Assembly (NCBI GenBank): GCA_017459865.1 | Contig: JAFUCD010000007.1 | Coordinates: 18,051-82,050 of the forward strand | Direction of reading: 5' to 3' | DNA from: Oscillospiraceae bacterium | GTDB taxonomy: Bacteria > Bacillota_A > Clostridia > Oscillospirales > Oscillospiraceae | DNA length: 64,000 bases | Part shown: positions 36,198 through 44,309 of the stretch, piece by piece | How the letters are laid out: each line of letters begins with the position of its first letter | Position numbering within the stretch: position 1 is the first letter of the stretch | Notes under the pieces: generated by a model | The model's database searches: none | Seen by the model: only the letters and a program-made list of their open reading frames with translations | Told to the model about the DNA's origin: nothing | Program-made: the position numbers and the translations under genes

Positions 36198-36713
36198 ATG
36201 CGCATTTTGGGCATCGATCCCGGCATAGCTACCGTGGGCTTCGGCGTGGTGGACGCGGAGCGCAGCAGGCAAAAGCTTGTGACCTGCGGCGTGATCACGA
36301 CGCCAGCGAAAACGCAGCTGTCGAGCCGTTTGGATCGTATTCAAAAGGATCTTGAAGAGCTGATTCGTCAGGTACAGCCTGATGTGGTCGCGATGGAGGA
36401 ACTGTTTTTCAACACGAACATCACGACCGGCATCAGCGTTGCGCACGGACGCGGCGTTCTGCTGCTCACATGCTATCAGGCGGGGCTGCCGATCTATGAA
36501 TATACGCCGCTGCAGGTCAAGCAGGCCGTCGTGGGCTATGGCCGAGCGGAAAAAAAGCAGGTCATGGATATGGTGCGGAGGATCTTGAATTTGAAGGCCG
36601 CGCCAAAGCCGGATGACGCCGCGGACGCCGTTGCGATCGCCCTGTGCCACGCTCGCAGCGCAACTTCACTCCTGACGAAAGAAACGAGGTTTGACCCATG
36701 TTCTACCACCTAG
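36198..36713 (+). CDS. ruvC: Crossover junction endonuclease RuvC
   Basis: A 171-residue Holliday-junction resolvase: first acidic residue in ILGIDPGIATVGFGVVD, catalytic Glu in VAMEELFFNTN, and the last acidic pair in DDAADAVAIALCHA. Many Bacillota lack RuvC and use RecU; its presence here is typical of Clostridia. Its end overlaps ruvA by 16 nt. Confidence 0.96.
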   Translation: MRILGIDPGIATVGFGVVDAERSRQKLVTCGVITTPAKTQLSSRLDRIQKDLEELIRQVQPDVVAMEELFFNTNITTGISVAHGRGVLLLTCYQAGLPIYEYTPLQVKQAVVGYGRAEKKQVMDMVRRILNLKAAPKPDDAADAVAIALCHARSATSLLTKETRFDPCSTT

Positions 36714-37309
36714 AAGGAATCGTTACCGATATCGATCTGAATCTCATCGTGCTCGACTGCGCCGGGATCGGCTTTGCGCTGAACGCCTCCATGAACACGA
36801 TCGCCTCCGTTCAGATCGGCGAGAAAGCAAAGCTCTATGTCAGCGAATCGATCCGTGAGGACGCCTACGACCTTTACGGTTTTGCCTCAAAGGAGGAAAA
36901 ACGCTGCTTTGAAATGCTGATCGGCATTTCGGGCGTCGGACCGAAGGCCGCTGTTTCGATCCTGTCTTCGAACACGCCGGGGACGCTCGCGCTTGCGGTT
37001 TTGAACGGCGATGTCAAGTCGCTTACCGCCGCACCCGGCGTCGGTAAAAAGATCGCACAGCGGATCGTGCTGGAGCTGAAGGACAAGATCTCCAAGGAAT
37101 CCGCTGCCGGCGGCTTTGACGGCGCCATGCCCGCCGCGGCGCCTGTGCAGACAGCGGAAAATACCGCGCAGTCCGATGCGATCGCAGCGCTGCTGGTGCT
37201 TGGCTACAGCATGCCTGAGATCAACGGTGCGCTCCAGAAGATCAATGCCGACGGCATGGACGCCGAGCAACTGGTCAAGGCTGTGCTGCGCGCCATGATG
37301 CAGCGATAA
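36698..37309 (+). CDS. ruvA: Holliday junction DNA helicase subunit RuvA
   Basis: 203 residues: domain I MFYHLEGIVTDIDLNLIVLDCAGIGFALNAS, helix-hairpin-helix repeats (LIGISGVGPKAAVSILS; LTAAPGVGKKIAQRIVLELKDK), linker and C-terminal domain (AIAALLVLGYSMPEINGAL) that binds RuvB. Confidence 0.97.
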   Translation: MFYHLEGIVTDIDLNLIVLDCAGIGFALNASMNTIASVQIGEKAKLYVSESIREDAYDLYGFASKEEKRCFEMLIGISGVGPKAAVSILSSNTPGTLALAVLNGDVKSLTAAPGVGKKIAQRIVLELKDKISKESAAGGFDGAMPAAAPVQTAENTAQSDAIAALLVLGYSMPEINGALQKINADGMDAEQLVKAVLRAMMQR

Positions 37310-37324
37310 GAGGGGAGAGGTTCT

Positions 37325-38365
37325 ATGAGCATCAGCTTTTCGGAAGACGCACAGGAGCAGGTCATCACTTCCACGACCATCCTCCCGGAGGACAACGCGG
37401 AGGGCTCGCTCCGACCGCGGCTCCTGAAGGAGTATATCGGCCAGGAAAAAGCAAAAGATAATCTTCAGGTGTTCATTGATGCGGCGCGTATGCGCAATGA
37501 GCCGCTCGACCATGTGCTGCTGTATGGACCTCCGGGACTCGGCAAGACCACGATGGCGCAGGTCATCGCCAATGAAATGGGCGTGAACATGCGCATCACA
37601 TCCGGACCCACCATCGAAAAAGCGGGTGACCTGGCAGCGCTGCTGACGAATCTGCAGGAAAATGACATCCTTTTCGTCGATGAGATCCACAGACTTAACC
37701 GCGCCGTGGAGGAGATCCTGTATCCGGCGATGGAAGACTATGCGATCGATATCATCATCGGCAAGGGACCGTCCGCCAATTCGATCCGTCTGGATCTGCC
37801 GAAATTCACGCTGATCGGCGCGACGACACGTGCCGGACAGCTCACCGCGCCGCTGCGCGACCGCTTCGGCGTGAATCTGCGGCTGGAGCTTTACTCCCCG
37901 GCGGAGCTGCAGAAGATCGTAACGCGCAGTGCGGGTATCCTCGACATCGATATCGTCCCTGAGGGTGCGGCGGAGATCGCCTCCCGCTCCAGAGGAACGC
38001 CGCGAATCGCAAACCGGATGCTCAAGCGTGTGCGCGATTACGCACAGGTAAGGGCGGACGGCGTGATCACAAAAGCGGTCGCAAACGAGGCGCTGCTGCG
38101 TCTGGAGGTCGATGCGCTTGGCCTCGACGCGACTGACCGCCGTATGCTGCGCAGTATCATCGAGTTTTATCACGGCGGACCGGTCGGTTTGGATACGCTT
38201 GCCGCAACGATCGGGGAAGAGGCGGTCACGCTGGAGGACGTCTATGAGCCGTATCTGCTGCAGCAGGGATTCCTGACCCGCACGCCGCGCGGACGCTGTG
38301 TGACGCAGAAGGCTTATGCACATCTCGGCATCGCATATATCGGTCAGCAGCAGCTCGATATCTGA
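37325..38365 (+). CDS. ruvB: Holliday junction branch migration ATPase RuvB
   Basis: A 346-residue AAA+ motor: [22 protein letters not shown], Walker [21 protein letters not shown], Walker [25 protein letters not shown], sensor 1 [22 protein letters not shown] and C-terminal winged helix. Last gene of ruvCAB; no clear terminator in the 148 nt to the sigma-factor gene. Confidence 0.98.
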   Translation: MSISFSEDAQEQVITSTTILPEDNAEGSLRPRLLKEYIGQEKAKDNLQVFIDAARMRNEPLDHVLLYGPPGLGKTTMAQVIANEMGVNMRITSGPTIEKAGDLAALLTNLQENDILFVDEIHRLNRAVEEILYPAMEDYAIDIIIGKGPSANSIRLDLPKFTLIGATTRAGQLTAPLRDRFGVNLRLELYSPAELQKIVTRSAGILDIDIVPEGAAEIASRSRGTPRIANRMLKRVRDYAQVRADGVITKAVANEALLRLEVDALGLDATDRRMLRSIIEFYHGGPVGLDTLAATIGEEAVTLEDVYEPYLLQQGFLTRTPRGRCVTQKAYAHLGIAYIGQQQLDI

Positions 38366-38453
38366 TCGAACATCCTGTTACTGGAATTTTTCGAGTTCTT
38401 TCTCAACATAACCGCGGGAATTGCCGACTAATTTTAAGATTTTAATTTTTCTA

Positions 38454-38481
38454 TTGACAATTCCGGTGTTTTCGCTATAAT
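38454..38481 (+). promoter_or_regulatory. Consensus sigma-A promoter for the sigma-factor gene
   Basis: Perfect TTGACA (38454-38459) and perfect TATAAT (38476-38481), 16-nt spacer, 33 nt before the ATG. The strongest promoter by eye in the window. Confidence 0.8.
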
Positions 38482-38513
38482 TTATTATAGAATTTTTAGG
38501 ATTTTGCAAGGAA

Positions 38514-39128
38514 ATGACAGAACATCATTCTCTCATCGATTCTGAACTGCAGGCGTTGGCTGTGCAAGGCGATTCCGATGCCGAAGAGGCGTTGCTCGCG
38601 CGTTACAGCCGCAGCGTCCGCATGTGCGCACGACCGTTCGTGCTCGCCGGCGGCGATACCGAGGATCTGATCCAGGAGGGGATGATGGGACTGCTTTCTG
38701 CGATCCGAAGCTACGATCCTGTAAGCGGCGTTCCTTTCAGATCCTACGCAGAGCTGTGCATTCGAAACCGGATCCGCAGCGCTGTGAAGTCAGCATCCAG
38801 ACGTAAGCATCTTCCGCTTAACAGCGGCGTTCCCTTGGACGATCTCCTCTCAGAAGATTCCATGCCAGAGGCATTCTTGTCGTTTGACCGACGCACGACC
38901 GAAGATCAGGTCCTCGACAAGGAGAACGAGCAAGAACTGCAGTCCGCGTTTGCGAAACATTTATCTGCGTTTGAACAAACGATCCTGTCGCTATATCTGA
39001 CAGGCCTGTCCTACGGAGAAATGGCTGTCCAAACAGGTAAGTCTGAGAAGTCAATCGATAACGCGGTTCAGCGTATCCGCCGCAAGCTGGCGCGGCTACC
39101 CCATCTCGGCGATTTCAGCGAAAGCTGA
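38514..39128 (+). CDS. sigH: Sigma-70 family sigma factor, SigH (Spo0H)-like
   Basis: 204 residues. Region 2: EDLIQEGMMGLLSAIRSYDPVSGVPFRSYAELCIRNRIRSAVKSASRRKHLPLNSGVPLDD, very like SigH of Bacillus and Clostridium. Region 4: LSAFEQTILSLYLTGLSYGEMAVQTGKSEKSIDNAVQRIRRKLARL. SigH drives early sporulation genes, so this is plausibly the stationary-phase sigma of this organism. A close paralogue of SigH cannot be excluded. It sits behind a consensus sigma-A promoter. Confidence 0.85.
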   Translation: MTEHHSLIDSELQALAVQGDSDAEEALLARYSRSVRMCARPFVLAGGDTEDLIQEGMMGLLSAIRSYDPVSGVPFRSYAELCIRNRIRSAVKSASRRKHLPLNSGVPLDDLLSEDSMPEAFLSFDRRTTEDQVLDKENEQELQSAFAKHLSAFEQTILSLYLTGLSYGEMAVQTGKSEKSIDNAVQRIRRKLARLPHLGDFSES

Positions 39129-39181
39129 ACGCAAATATTTTCAGCCGAAAGGCAAGTATCGGAAAAAGAGAGGATTTCAGA

Positions 39182-39460
39182 ATGTACGAAGACAAGACTT
39201 TGAAGTGCAAAGAGTGTGGAGCGGAATTCGTTTTTACTGCCGGTGAGCAGGAATTCTACGCCGAGCGCGGCTTCCAGAATGAGCCCCAGCGCTGCAAGGC
39301 GTGCCGCGATGCGCGCAAGAACGCCGCACGCGGTCCCCGCGAGTTCTTCACCGCTACCTGCGCAGCCTGCGGCGGCGAGGCCAGAGTGCCGTTCGAGCCC
39401 AAGTCTGATCGCCCGGTATACTGCAGCGAGTGCTTCGCAAAGATGAGAGAGCAGGCTTGA
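39182..39460 (+). CDS. Small zinc-ribbon protein
   Basis: 92 residues with four CxxC motifs: CKECG and CKAC in the first half, CAAC and CSEC in the second, so two zinc sites. The first part (DKTLKCKECGAEFVFTAGEQEFYAERGFQNEPQRCKACRDAR) matches the widespread probable zinc-ribbon domain. Function unknown. AGAGAGGATT precedes the ATG. Followed by a terminator. Confidence 0.85.
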   Translation: MYEDKTLKCKECGAEFVFTAGEQEFYAERGFQNEPQRCKACRDARKNAARGPREFFTATCAACGGEARVPFEPKSDRPVYCSECFAKMREQA

Positions 39461-39476
39461 TTGCTCAAAGCTCATA

Positions 39477-39513
39477 AATGATTGGGGCGCTTGATGCGTC
39501 CCAATCATTTTTT
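39477..39513 (+). terminator. Terminator after the zinc-ribbon gene
   Basis: A 10-bp stem (39477-39486 with 39500-39509) and T6 run to 39513. Confidence 0.85.
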
Positions 39514-39546
39514 GAATGTGTATTCTTTTAGGGGAGGTAACCCATT

Positions 39547-39750
39547 ATGTTTGAAATCACCAAAGACACCATGATCAGCGAGATCCTTGAGTATGCTCCT
39601 GAGACGATGCCGGCGTTCCAGAACATCGGTATGCATTGCCTCGGCTGCGCGCTGTCCAGCGCCGAGACGCTCGAGCAGGCCTGCTATGCGCATGGCGTCG
39701 ATCCGGATGCGTTCATCGAAGAGCTGCGCGTTTTTGTCGAATCGCTCTGA
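39547..39750 (+). CDS. DUF1858 small protein
   Basis: 67 residues: MFEITKDTMISEILEYAPETMPAFQNIGMHCLGCALSSAETLEQACYAHGVDPDAFIEELRVFVESL. This is the DUF1858 / hybrid-cluster-protein-associated redox-disulfide domain, with the CLGC motif. Function unknown, probably redox or iron-sulfur-related. GGGGAGGTAA precedes the ATG. Confidence 0.88.
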   Translation: MFEITKDTMISEILEYAPETMPAFQNIGMHCLGCALSSAETLEQACYAHGVDPDAFIEELRVFVESL

Positions 39751-39770
39751 GGCACGTATAACAAAGGATG

Positions 39771-39809
39771 AAAGGGTGTGGAAAAACGACCGGTTTTTTC
39801 ACACCCTTT
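39771..39809 (+). terminator. Hairpin between the DUF1858 gene and trmK
   Basis: AAAGGGTGTG (39771-39780) pairs with CACACCCTTT (39800-39809), and the A-rich and T-rich inner arms extend the stem. No T-run follows on the plus strand, so terminator function is uncertain. Confidence 0.5.
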
Positions 39810-39851
39810 ATATCCATGGGCTCCATCATGTATTATAAAGGAGAATGAAGC

Positions 39852-40529
39852 TTGATCGATCTGTCTGAACGACTGCGTATGGTCGCATCCCTTGTTCCGC
39901 AATGTGATACGGCGGCAGATGTCGGTACGGATCACGGATATCTCGCCGCATGGCTGCTGCAGCGCGGCATCGTCGATCATGTGTTCGCCACGGACATCAA
40001 CGCAGGACCATTGCAGCGCGCCAAACAGACCGCGATGGAGCAGGCGCTGACAGGACGCATGGAGTTTTATCTCTGCGATGGGCTCCGTTTCCCCGGCGCA
40101 GAAGCAGCGCAGGCTGTGATCCTTGCCGGGATGGGCGGAGAGACGATGATCTCGATCCTGGAGGCCGCTCCCTGGACCTGGCAGAACACCGCATTGATCC
40201 TGCAGCCGCAGAGCAAGCAGCCGATGCTGTATCGATGGCTCTCTGAGCATAAGATCGGCATTCTTAAAGCCCGCTTGTGTGTTGACGCGGGGAAACGTTA
40301 TCTTGCTTTTTGTGCACAGGGCGGTGCGGAGGTCCGCACGACGGAGGAGCTGCTTTTCCGGGCACACGACCCGCTGTTGCCCGATCATCTTGCCTCGGAG
40401 CTTTCGCGCATCGACCGCGCCATCATCGGGATGGAGCGATCAAGCCGTGATCTGCAGGCGGAGCGGGACGCGCTTACCGCGCAAAGGACATATCTGGAAT
40501 CCTACAGGAGGCTGACTCAGTCATGGTAA
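39852..40529 (+). CDS. trmK: tRNA (adenine(22)-N1)-methyltransferase TrmK
   Basis: 225 residues: N-terminal Rossmann methyltransferase with motif I CDTAADVGTDHGYLAAWLLQRG, DINAGPLQRAKQTA, VILAGMGGETMISILEAAP and QPQSKQPMLYRWL, then a C-terminal helical tail. Start TTG at 39852, with AAAGGAGA 8-9 nt upstream. Overlaps the Nif3 gene by 7 nt, the usual trmK-nif3 pair. Confidence 0.92.
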   Translation: MIDLSERLRMVASLVPQCDTAADVGTDHGYLAAWLLQRGIVDHVFATDINAGPLQRAKQTAMEQALTGRMEFYLCDGLRFPGAEAAQAVILAGMGGETMISILEAAPWTWQNTALILQPQSKQPMLYRWLSEHKIGILKARLCVDAGKRYLAFCAQGGAEVRTTEELLFRAHDPLLPDHLASELSRIDRAIIGMERSSRDLQAERDALTAQRTYLESYRRLTQSW

Positions 40530-41323
40530 CCACGAATGATATCTATACCTATCTGGATCAGATCGCGCCGGTCTGCACACAGATGGATTTTGATAACTCC
40601 GGCTTTCTCGTCGGAGACCGCAGCGCGCGCGTGACCCGTGTGCTTGTCACGCTTGATATCACAGACGCGGTCATTACTGAGGCCGAGAATCTGGGTGCTG
40701 AGTTAATCGTATCGCACCATCCGCTGATCTTTCACAAGCTGTCCGGCGTATGTGCCGACGATCCAACCGGCAAAAAGATCATGCGTTTGATCCGCGTGGG
40801 GATTTCCGCTGTGTGCATGCATACGAATCTGGATATTGCCGAGGGCGGTGTGAACGACGCGCTTATGGCCGCGCTCGACGCCGAAACCGAGACCTATCTG
40901 GAGCCCGCCGGCTCCGGCGTCTCCGGAGAGCCGATCGGCTGCGGACGCATCGGCGCTTTGCAGGACGCCATGCAGCTTCCGGCGTTCCTGCGTTTTTTGA
41001 CAGAGCGTCTGCATGTCAGCGGTCTGCGCTATGTTTCCGGCGGCAAACCGGTGCACCGCATCGCCGTATGCGGCGGCTCAGGCGGCAGTATGCTGGAGCT
41101 GGCGTACGCTGCCGGATGCGACACGCTTGTGACGGCAGATGTGAAATATGATCGTTTCCTGACTGCCAGGGAGCTCGGGATCAATCTCATCGACGCCGAC
41201 CATTTCTGTACGGAAAATGTCGTCGTCCCGGAGCTTGCAGCCCGTCTGCAGCAACAATTTCCGGAGCTGTCCATTCAAATCAGCGCCTTAAATCAAACCG
41301 TTCAGTTCTATACCGCGCAGTAA
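40523..41323 (+). CDS. Nif3-like dinuclear metal centre protein
   Basis: 266 residues of the NIF3 family: AELIVSHHPLIFHKLSG metal motif, HTNLDIAEGGVNDALM, and the C-terminal DTLVTADVKYDRFLTARELGINLIDADHFCTEN. It is the short form without the PII-like insertion domain found in B. subtilis YqfO. The biochemical role is unsettled. Its stop codon is inside a 9-bp hairpin. Confidence 0.9.
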   Translation: MVTTNDIYTYLDQIAPVCTQMDFDNSGFLVGDRSARVTRVLVTLDITDAVITEAENLGAELIVSHHPLIFHKLSGVCADDPTGKKIMRLIRVGISAVCMHTNLDIAEGGVNDALMAALDAETETYLEPAGSGVSGEPIGCGRIGALQDAMQLPAFLRFLTERLHVSGLRYVSGGKPVHRIAVCGGSGGSMLELAYAAGCDTLVTADVKYDRFLTARELGINLIDADHFCTENVVVPELAARLQQQFPELSIQISALNQTVQFYTAQ

Positions 41324-41332
41324 TGCGCGGTA
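41311..41332 (+). terminator. Hairpin over the nif3 stop codon
   Basis: TACCGCGCA-GTAA-TGCGCGGTA, a perfect 9-bp stem. The loop contains the TAA, and the right arm runs into the -35 region of the spoIVA promoter. T-rich but not continuous downstream. Confidence 0.55.
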
Positions 41333-41358
41333 TATTGCTTTCTTCTCATTCATATAGT
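41330..41358 (+). promoter_or_regulatory. Sigma-E-type promoter of spoIVA
   Basis: GTATATT (41330-41336), exactly 14-nt spacer, CATATAGT (41351-41358), about 41 nt before the spoIVA ATG. Matches the sigma-E pattern well and spoIVA is a known sigma-E gene. Confidence 0.6.
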
Positions 41359-41398
41359 TGCGATAAGACACCACCACTGTGGAAGAGAGGATGGCAAC

Positions 41399-42877
41399 AT
41401 GGATCATACTTCAATTTACAGCGATATTGCACAGAGGACCGGCGGCAACATCTACATCGGCGTTGTCGGACCGGTGCGGACAGGGAAGAGCACCTTTATC
41501 AAACGCTTCATGCAGTCGCTCGTGCTGCCGAATCTCGAGGATGAGATCGTTTGCGCACGGGCCACCGACGAGCTGCCCCAAAGCGGCTCCGGGAAAACCA
41601 TCATGACGTCTGAACCGAAATTCGTTCCGGAAGAGGCGGTCACGATCCGCTTGTCGGATGCCGTGGAGGCGTCCGTGCGTCTGATCGACAGCGTCGGTTT
41701 TATGATCCCCGGGGCGGCGGGACAGTTTGACGACAACGGGGAACGGCTCGTGACGACGCCGTGGTTCGACCACGAGATCCCGATGCACGAAGCCGCTGAG
41801 GTCGGAACGCGCAAAGTGATCACCGACCATTCCACCATCGGACTGGTCATCACGACGGACGGCAGCATTACGGAATTTGACCGCTCTGACTATGTCGAAG
41901 CTGAAAAACGCGTCATTCAGGAGCTGCAGTCCATCGGCAAGCCGTATCTCATTCTGCTCAACAGCACACATCCGGAGACAGATGATACACGGGCGCTTGC
42001 GGAAAGTCTCGCGGAGACTTACGGCGCATCGGTCGTTCCGGTGAACTGCAAAAAGCTGAATGAAGACACGATCGCAGCGCTGCTGCGGGACCTGCTGTTG
42101 GAATTTCCCGTGACGGAGATAGGCGTTCAGCTGCCCGAATGGCTGGAATCTCTGCCGGATGATCACGAGCGAAAGCGGGCGTTGTATCAGGCGCTGCTGC
42201 AGAATGCGGATGCGATTCGAAGACTGAGAGACGCCTCCGATTTTTGCAGCGCGCTGCAGGAGACAGACCCGAATATGACGCCTTCGGTCGTCGCCATGGA
42301 TGTTTCGAGCGGACGAGTGCAGTATGCGCTGCAGTTTCCGCGCGGACTGTATTATGAGATCCTGACCGAGGCCTCCGGTGTGACGCTCCGGTCCGACCGG
42401 GAGCTGGTGCGCTATCTCTCGGAGACGAAAGCCGTTCAGGAGCAGTACGCGCTTGTGCGCGACGCGCTGCAGGATGTCCAGGAGACCGGCTACGGCGTTG
42501 TGATGCCGACGGCGGATCAGCTGCGGCTGGAGGAACCGGAGATCGTGCGGCAGGGCGGCAAGTACAGCGTGCGTCTGCACGCGACCGCGCCTTCAATCCA
42601 CATGCTGAAGGCAAACGTACACGCAGAGGTCTCGCCGGAGCCGACAGGGGAGGGCGCCTCGGGGGAGATCCTCGGCTTCCTGCTGCAGGGGTTTCAGGGA
42701 GACGTCAATCAGCTGTGGGAATCAAATATTTTCGGGAAGTCGCTGTATTCCATTGCGCGTGAGGACATCGAAGCCAAGCTGCAGAGCATGCCGGAGAAGG
42801 CGGCGGGGAAGCTGCAGGAGACGATCCAGAAGATCATCAATGACGGCGGCGGCACGCTCTTTTGTTTCATCCTTTAA
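41399..42877 (+). CDS. spoIVA: Stage IV sporulation protein A
   Basis: A 492-residue ATPase that polymerises on the forespore surface as the coat basement layer. N-terminal YSDIAQRTGGNIYIGVVGPVRTGKSTFIKRFMQSLVLPNLEDE with Walker A GPVRTGKST, DSVGFMIPGAAG (Walker B region), THPETDDTRALAESLAETYGASVVPVNC, and the conserved C-terminus IQKIINDGGGTLFCFIL. Length equals the B. subtilis protein. Diagnostic of endospore formation. Confidence 0.98.
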   Translation: MDHTSIYSDIAQRTGGNIYIGVVGPVRTGKSTFIKRFMQSLVLPNLEDEIVCARATDELPQSGSGKTIMTSEPKFVPEEAVTIRLSDAVEASVRLIDSVGFMIPGAAGQFDDNGERLVTTPWFDHEIPMHEAAEVGTRKVITDHSTIGLVITTDGSITEFDRSDYVEAEKRVIQELQSIGKPYLILLNSTHPETDDTRALAESLAETYGASVVPVNCKKLNEDTIAALLRDLLLEFPVTEIGVQLPEWLESLPDDHERKRALYQALLQNADAIRRLRDASDFCSALQETDPNMTPSVVAMDVSSGRVQYALQFPRGLYYEILTEASGVTLRSDRELVRYLSETKAVQEQYALVRDALQDVQETGYGVVMPTADQLRLEEPEIVRQGGKYSVRLHATAPSIHMLKANVHAEVSPEPTGEGASGEILGFLLQGFQGDVNQLWESNIFGKSLYSIAREDIEAKLQSMPEKAAGKLQETIQKIINDGGGTLFCFIL

Positions 42878-42903
42878 TTTGATAAATTTTTTCGTGAAAA
42901 CCA

Positions 42904-42932
42904 TTGCAATTTGAGAAGGTAAGAGATATAAT
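42904..42932 (+). promoter_or_regulatory. Sigma-A promoter for the aminotransferase
   Basis: TTGCAA (42904-42909), 17-nt spacer, TATAAT (42927-42932), about 42 nt upstream of the ATG. Confidence 0.75.
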
Positions 42933-42973
42933 TTTTACGTTTTTGAAATCCATTGGAAGGGAAGTTACGAACG

Positions 42974-44179
42974 ATGAAACCCATCTCTCAAATCGCTGCA
43001 TCTGTCAGTCCGTCCGCAACGCTGGCTGTGAATGCGCTTGCCAAGAAGCTCAAGGCGGAAGGCAAGGACGTCATCAGCTTCGGCACCGGCGAGCCGGATT
43101 TCCCGACGCCGGATCCGATCAGCTATGCCGGTATTCGCGCGATCTGCGATGGTCAGACAAGATATACGCCCGCTGCGGGCACCGTCTCGCTGCGTAAGGC
43201 CGTCTGTGCGCGCGTGAAGGAAGATTATGATCTGGACTATGATGAGTCCCAGGTCGTCGTGGCAAGCGGCGCGAAGCATATCGTGTATCTCACGCTCGCC
43301 GTGCTCGTCGATCCCGGCGATGAAGTGATCCTGCCTGCGCCGTACTGGACCAGCTACTATGAGATGATCCGCCTGTTCAACGGCATACCGGTCGTTGTCA
43401 CCGCCGGCGAGGATCAGGGCTTCAAGATCACCGCCGCGCAGCTGGAGGCGGCTATCACGCCCAAGACCAAGGCCATCATGCTCAACAACCCGTCCAACCC
43501 GACGGGCGCGATCTACACGAAGGAAGAGCTGGAGGCGCTTGCGGCGGTCTGCGTGAAGCATGATCTCTATATCATCGCGGACGAGATCTATGATAAGCTC
43601 GTCTATGACGGCGCTGTTTTCACCAGCATCCCGACGCTGGGAGCCGACGTCAAGGAACATACCATTCTCATCAACGGCGTCTCCAAGACCTATGCCATGA
43701 CCGGCTGGCGCGTCGGCTATGCGCTTGCGGAAAAGCCCATCATCAAGGCCATGTCCAGCTATGTCAGCCACTCCACCGGCGCTCCCGCGACGATGGCGCA
43801 GGCCGCTTCTGAGGCTGCGATGCAGCTGCCGCAGGATCAGGTCGCTGCGATGCGCGACATTTTTGAATCCCGCCGCAACTATCTGGTCGAGCGCATGAAC
43901 AGCATGGAAGGCGTAAGCTGCCTGAAGCCCAACGGCGCGTTTTATGTGATGATGAACCTGACGCAGCTGTTCGGTAAATCCATCGACGGCGAGGTCATTT
44001 CTGACGCCGACGCATTCGCGCGTATCTTTCTGGAGAAGAGCATGGTCGCGGTCGTGTCCTGCACCGCGTTCGGCGCACCGGATTTCGTCCGCTGGAGCTA
44101 TGCAAACTCCATGGAAAATATCGAAAAAGCCATGGATCGCCTCGAGGCGTTCCTGGCCAAGGTGAAGGAACAAAATTAA
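42974..44179 (+). CDS. aspC: Class I aminotransferase (aspartate type)
   Basis: A 401-residue PLP enzyme: VISFGTGEPDFPTPDPI, VVASGAKHIVYLTLAVLVDPGDEVILPAPYWTSYYEMIRL, NNPSNPTGAIYTKEEL, IIADEIYDKLVYDG, PLP-lysine in NGVSKTYAMTGWRVGYALA, substrate Arg in FVRWSYANSMENIEKAMDRL. Most like aspartate aminotransferase subgroup 1-beta. The ATG at 42974 gives the usual N-terminus PISQIAASVSPSATLAV. Confidence 0.93.
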   Translation: MKPISQIAASVSPSATLAVNALAKKLKAEGKDVISFGTGEPDFPTPDPISYAGIRAICDGQTRYTPAAGTVSLRKAVCARVKEDYDLDYDESQVVVASGAKHIVYLTLAVLVDPGDEVILPAPYWTSYYEMIRLFNGIPVVVTAGEDQGFKITAAQLEAAITPKTKAIMLNNPSNPTGAIYTKEELEALAAVCVKHDLYIIADEIYDKLVYDGAVFTSIPTLGADVKEHTILINGVSKTYAMTGWRVGYALAEKPIIKAMSSYVSHSTGAPATMAQAASEAAMQLPQDQVAAMRDIFESRRNYLVERMNSMEGVSCLKPNGAFYVMMNLTQLFGKSIDGEVISDADAFARIFLEKSMVAVVSCTAFGAPDFVRWSYANSMENIEKAMDRLEAFLAKVKEQN

Positions 44180-44197
44180 GTCACAAAAATCCACTCT

Positions 44198-44230
44198 GCA
44201 TCCCCGTGCAAATTGCATGGGGATGCTTTT
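44198..44230 (+). terminator. Terminator after the aminotransferase gene
   Basis: GCATCCCC (44198-44205) with GGGGATGC (44219-44226), inner TGCAA/TTGCA pairing, then TTTT. Confidence 0.75.
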
Positions 44231-44238
44231 GCATGGGA

Positions 44239-44267
44239 TTGACGGCAAGAGGAATCAACGATATAAT
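44239..44267 (+). promoter_or_regulatory. Sigma-A-like promoter upstream of cwlD
   Basis: TTGACG (44239-44244), 17-nt spacer, TATAAT (44262-44267), 43 nt before the GTG start. A weak sigma-E-like -10 (CATAGACT, 44285-44292) lies closer but has no matching -35. Confidence 0.65.
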
Positions 44268-44309
44268 AACGCTGTCCGTTGGCACATAGACTGTCTTGAG
44301 GTGAAGGCT

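Noticed and set aside
34367..36298. 643-codon open frame on the minus strand opposite rnj
   Set aside because: Shadow of a GC-rich gene; composition is low-complexity His/Asp/Arg, no ribosome-binding site, and rnj on the other strand is certain.
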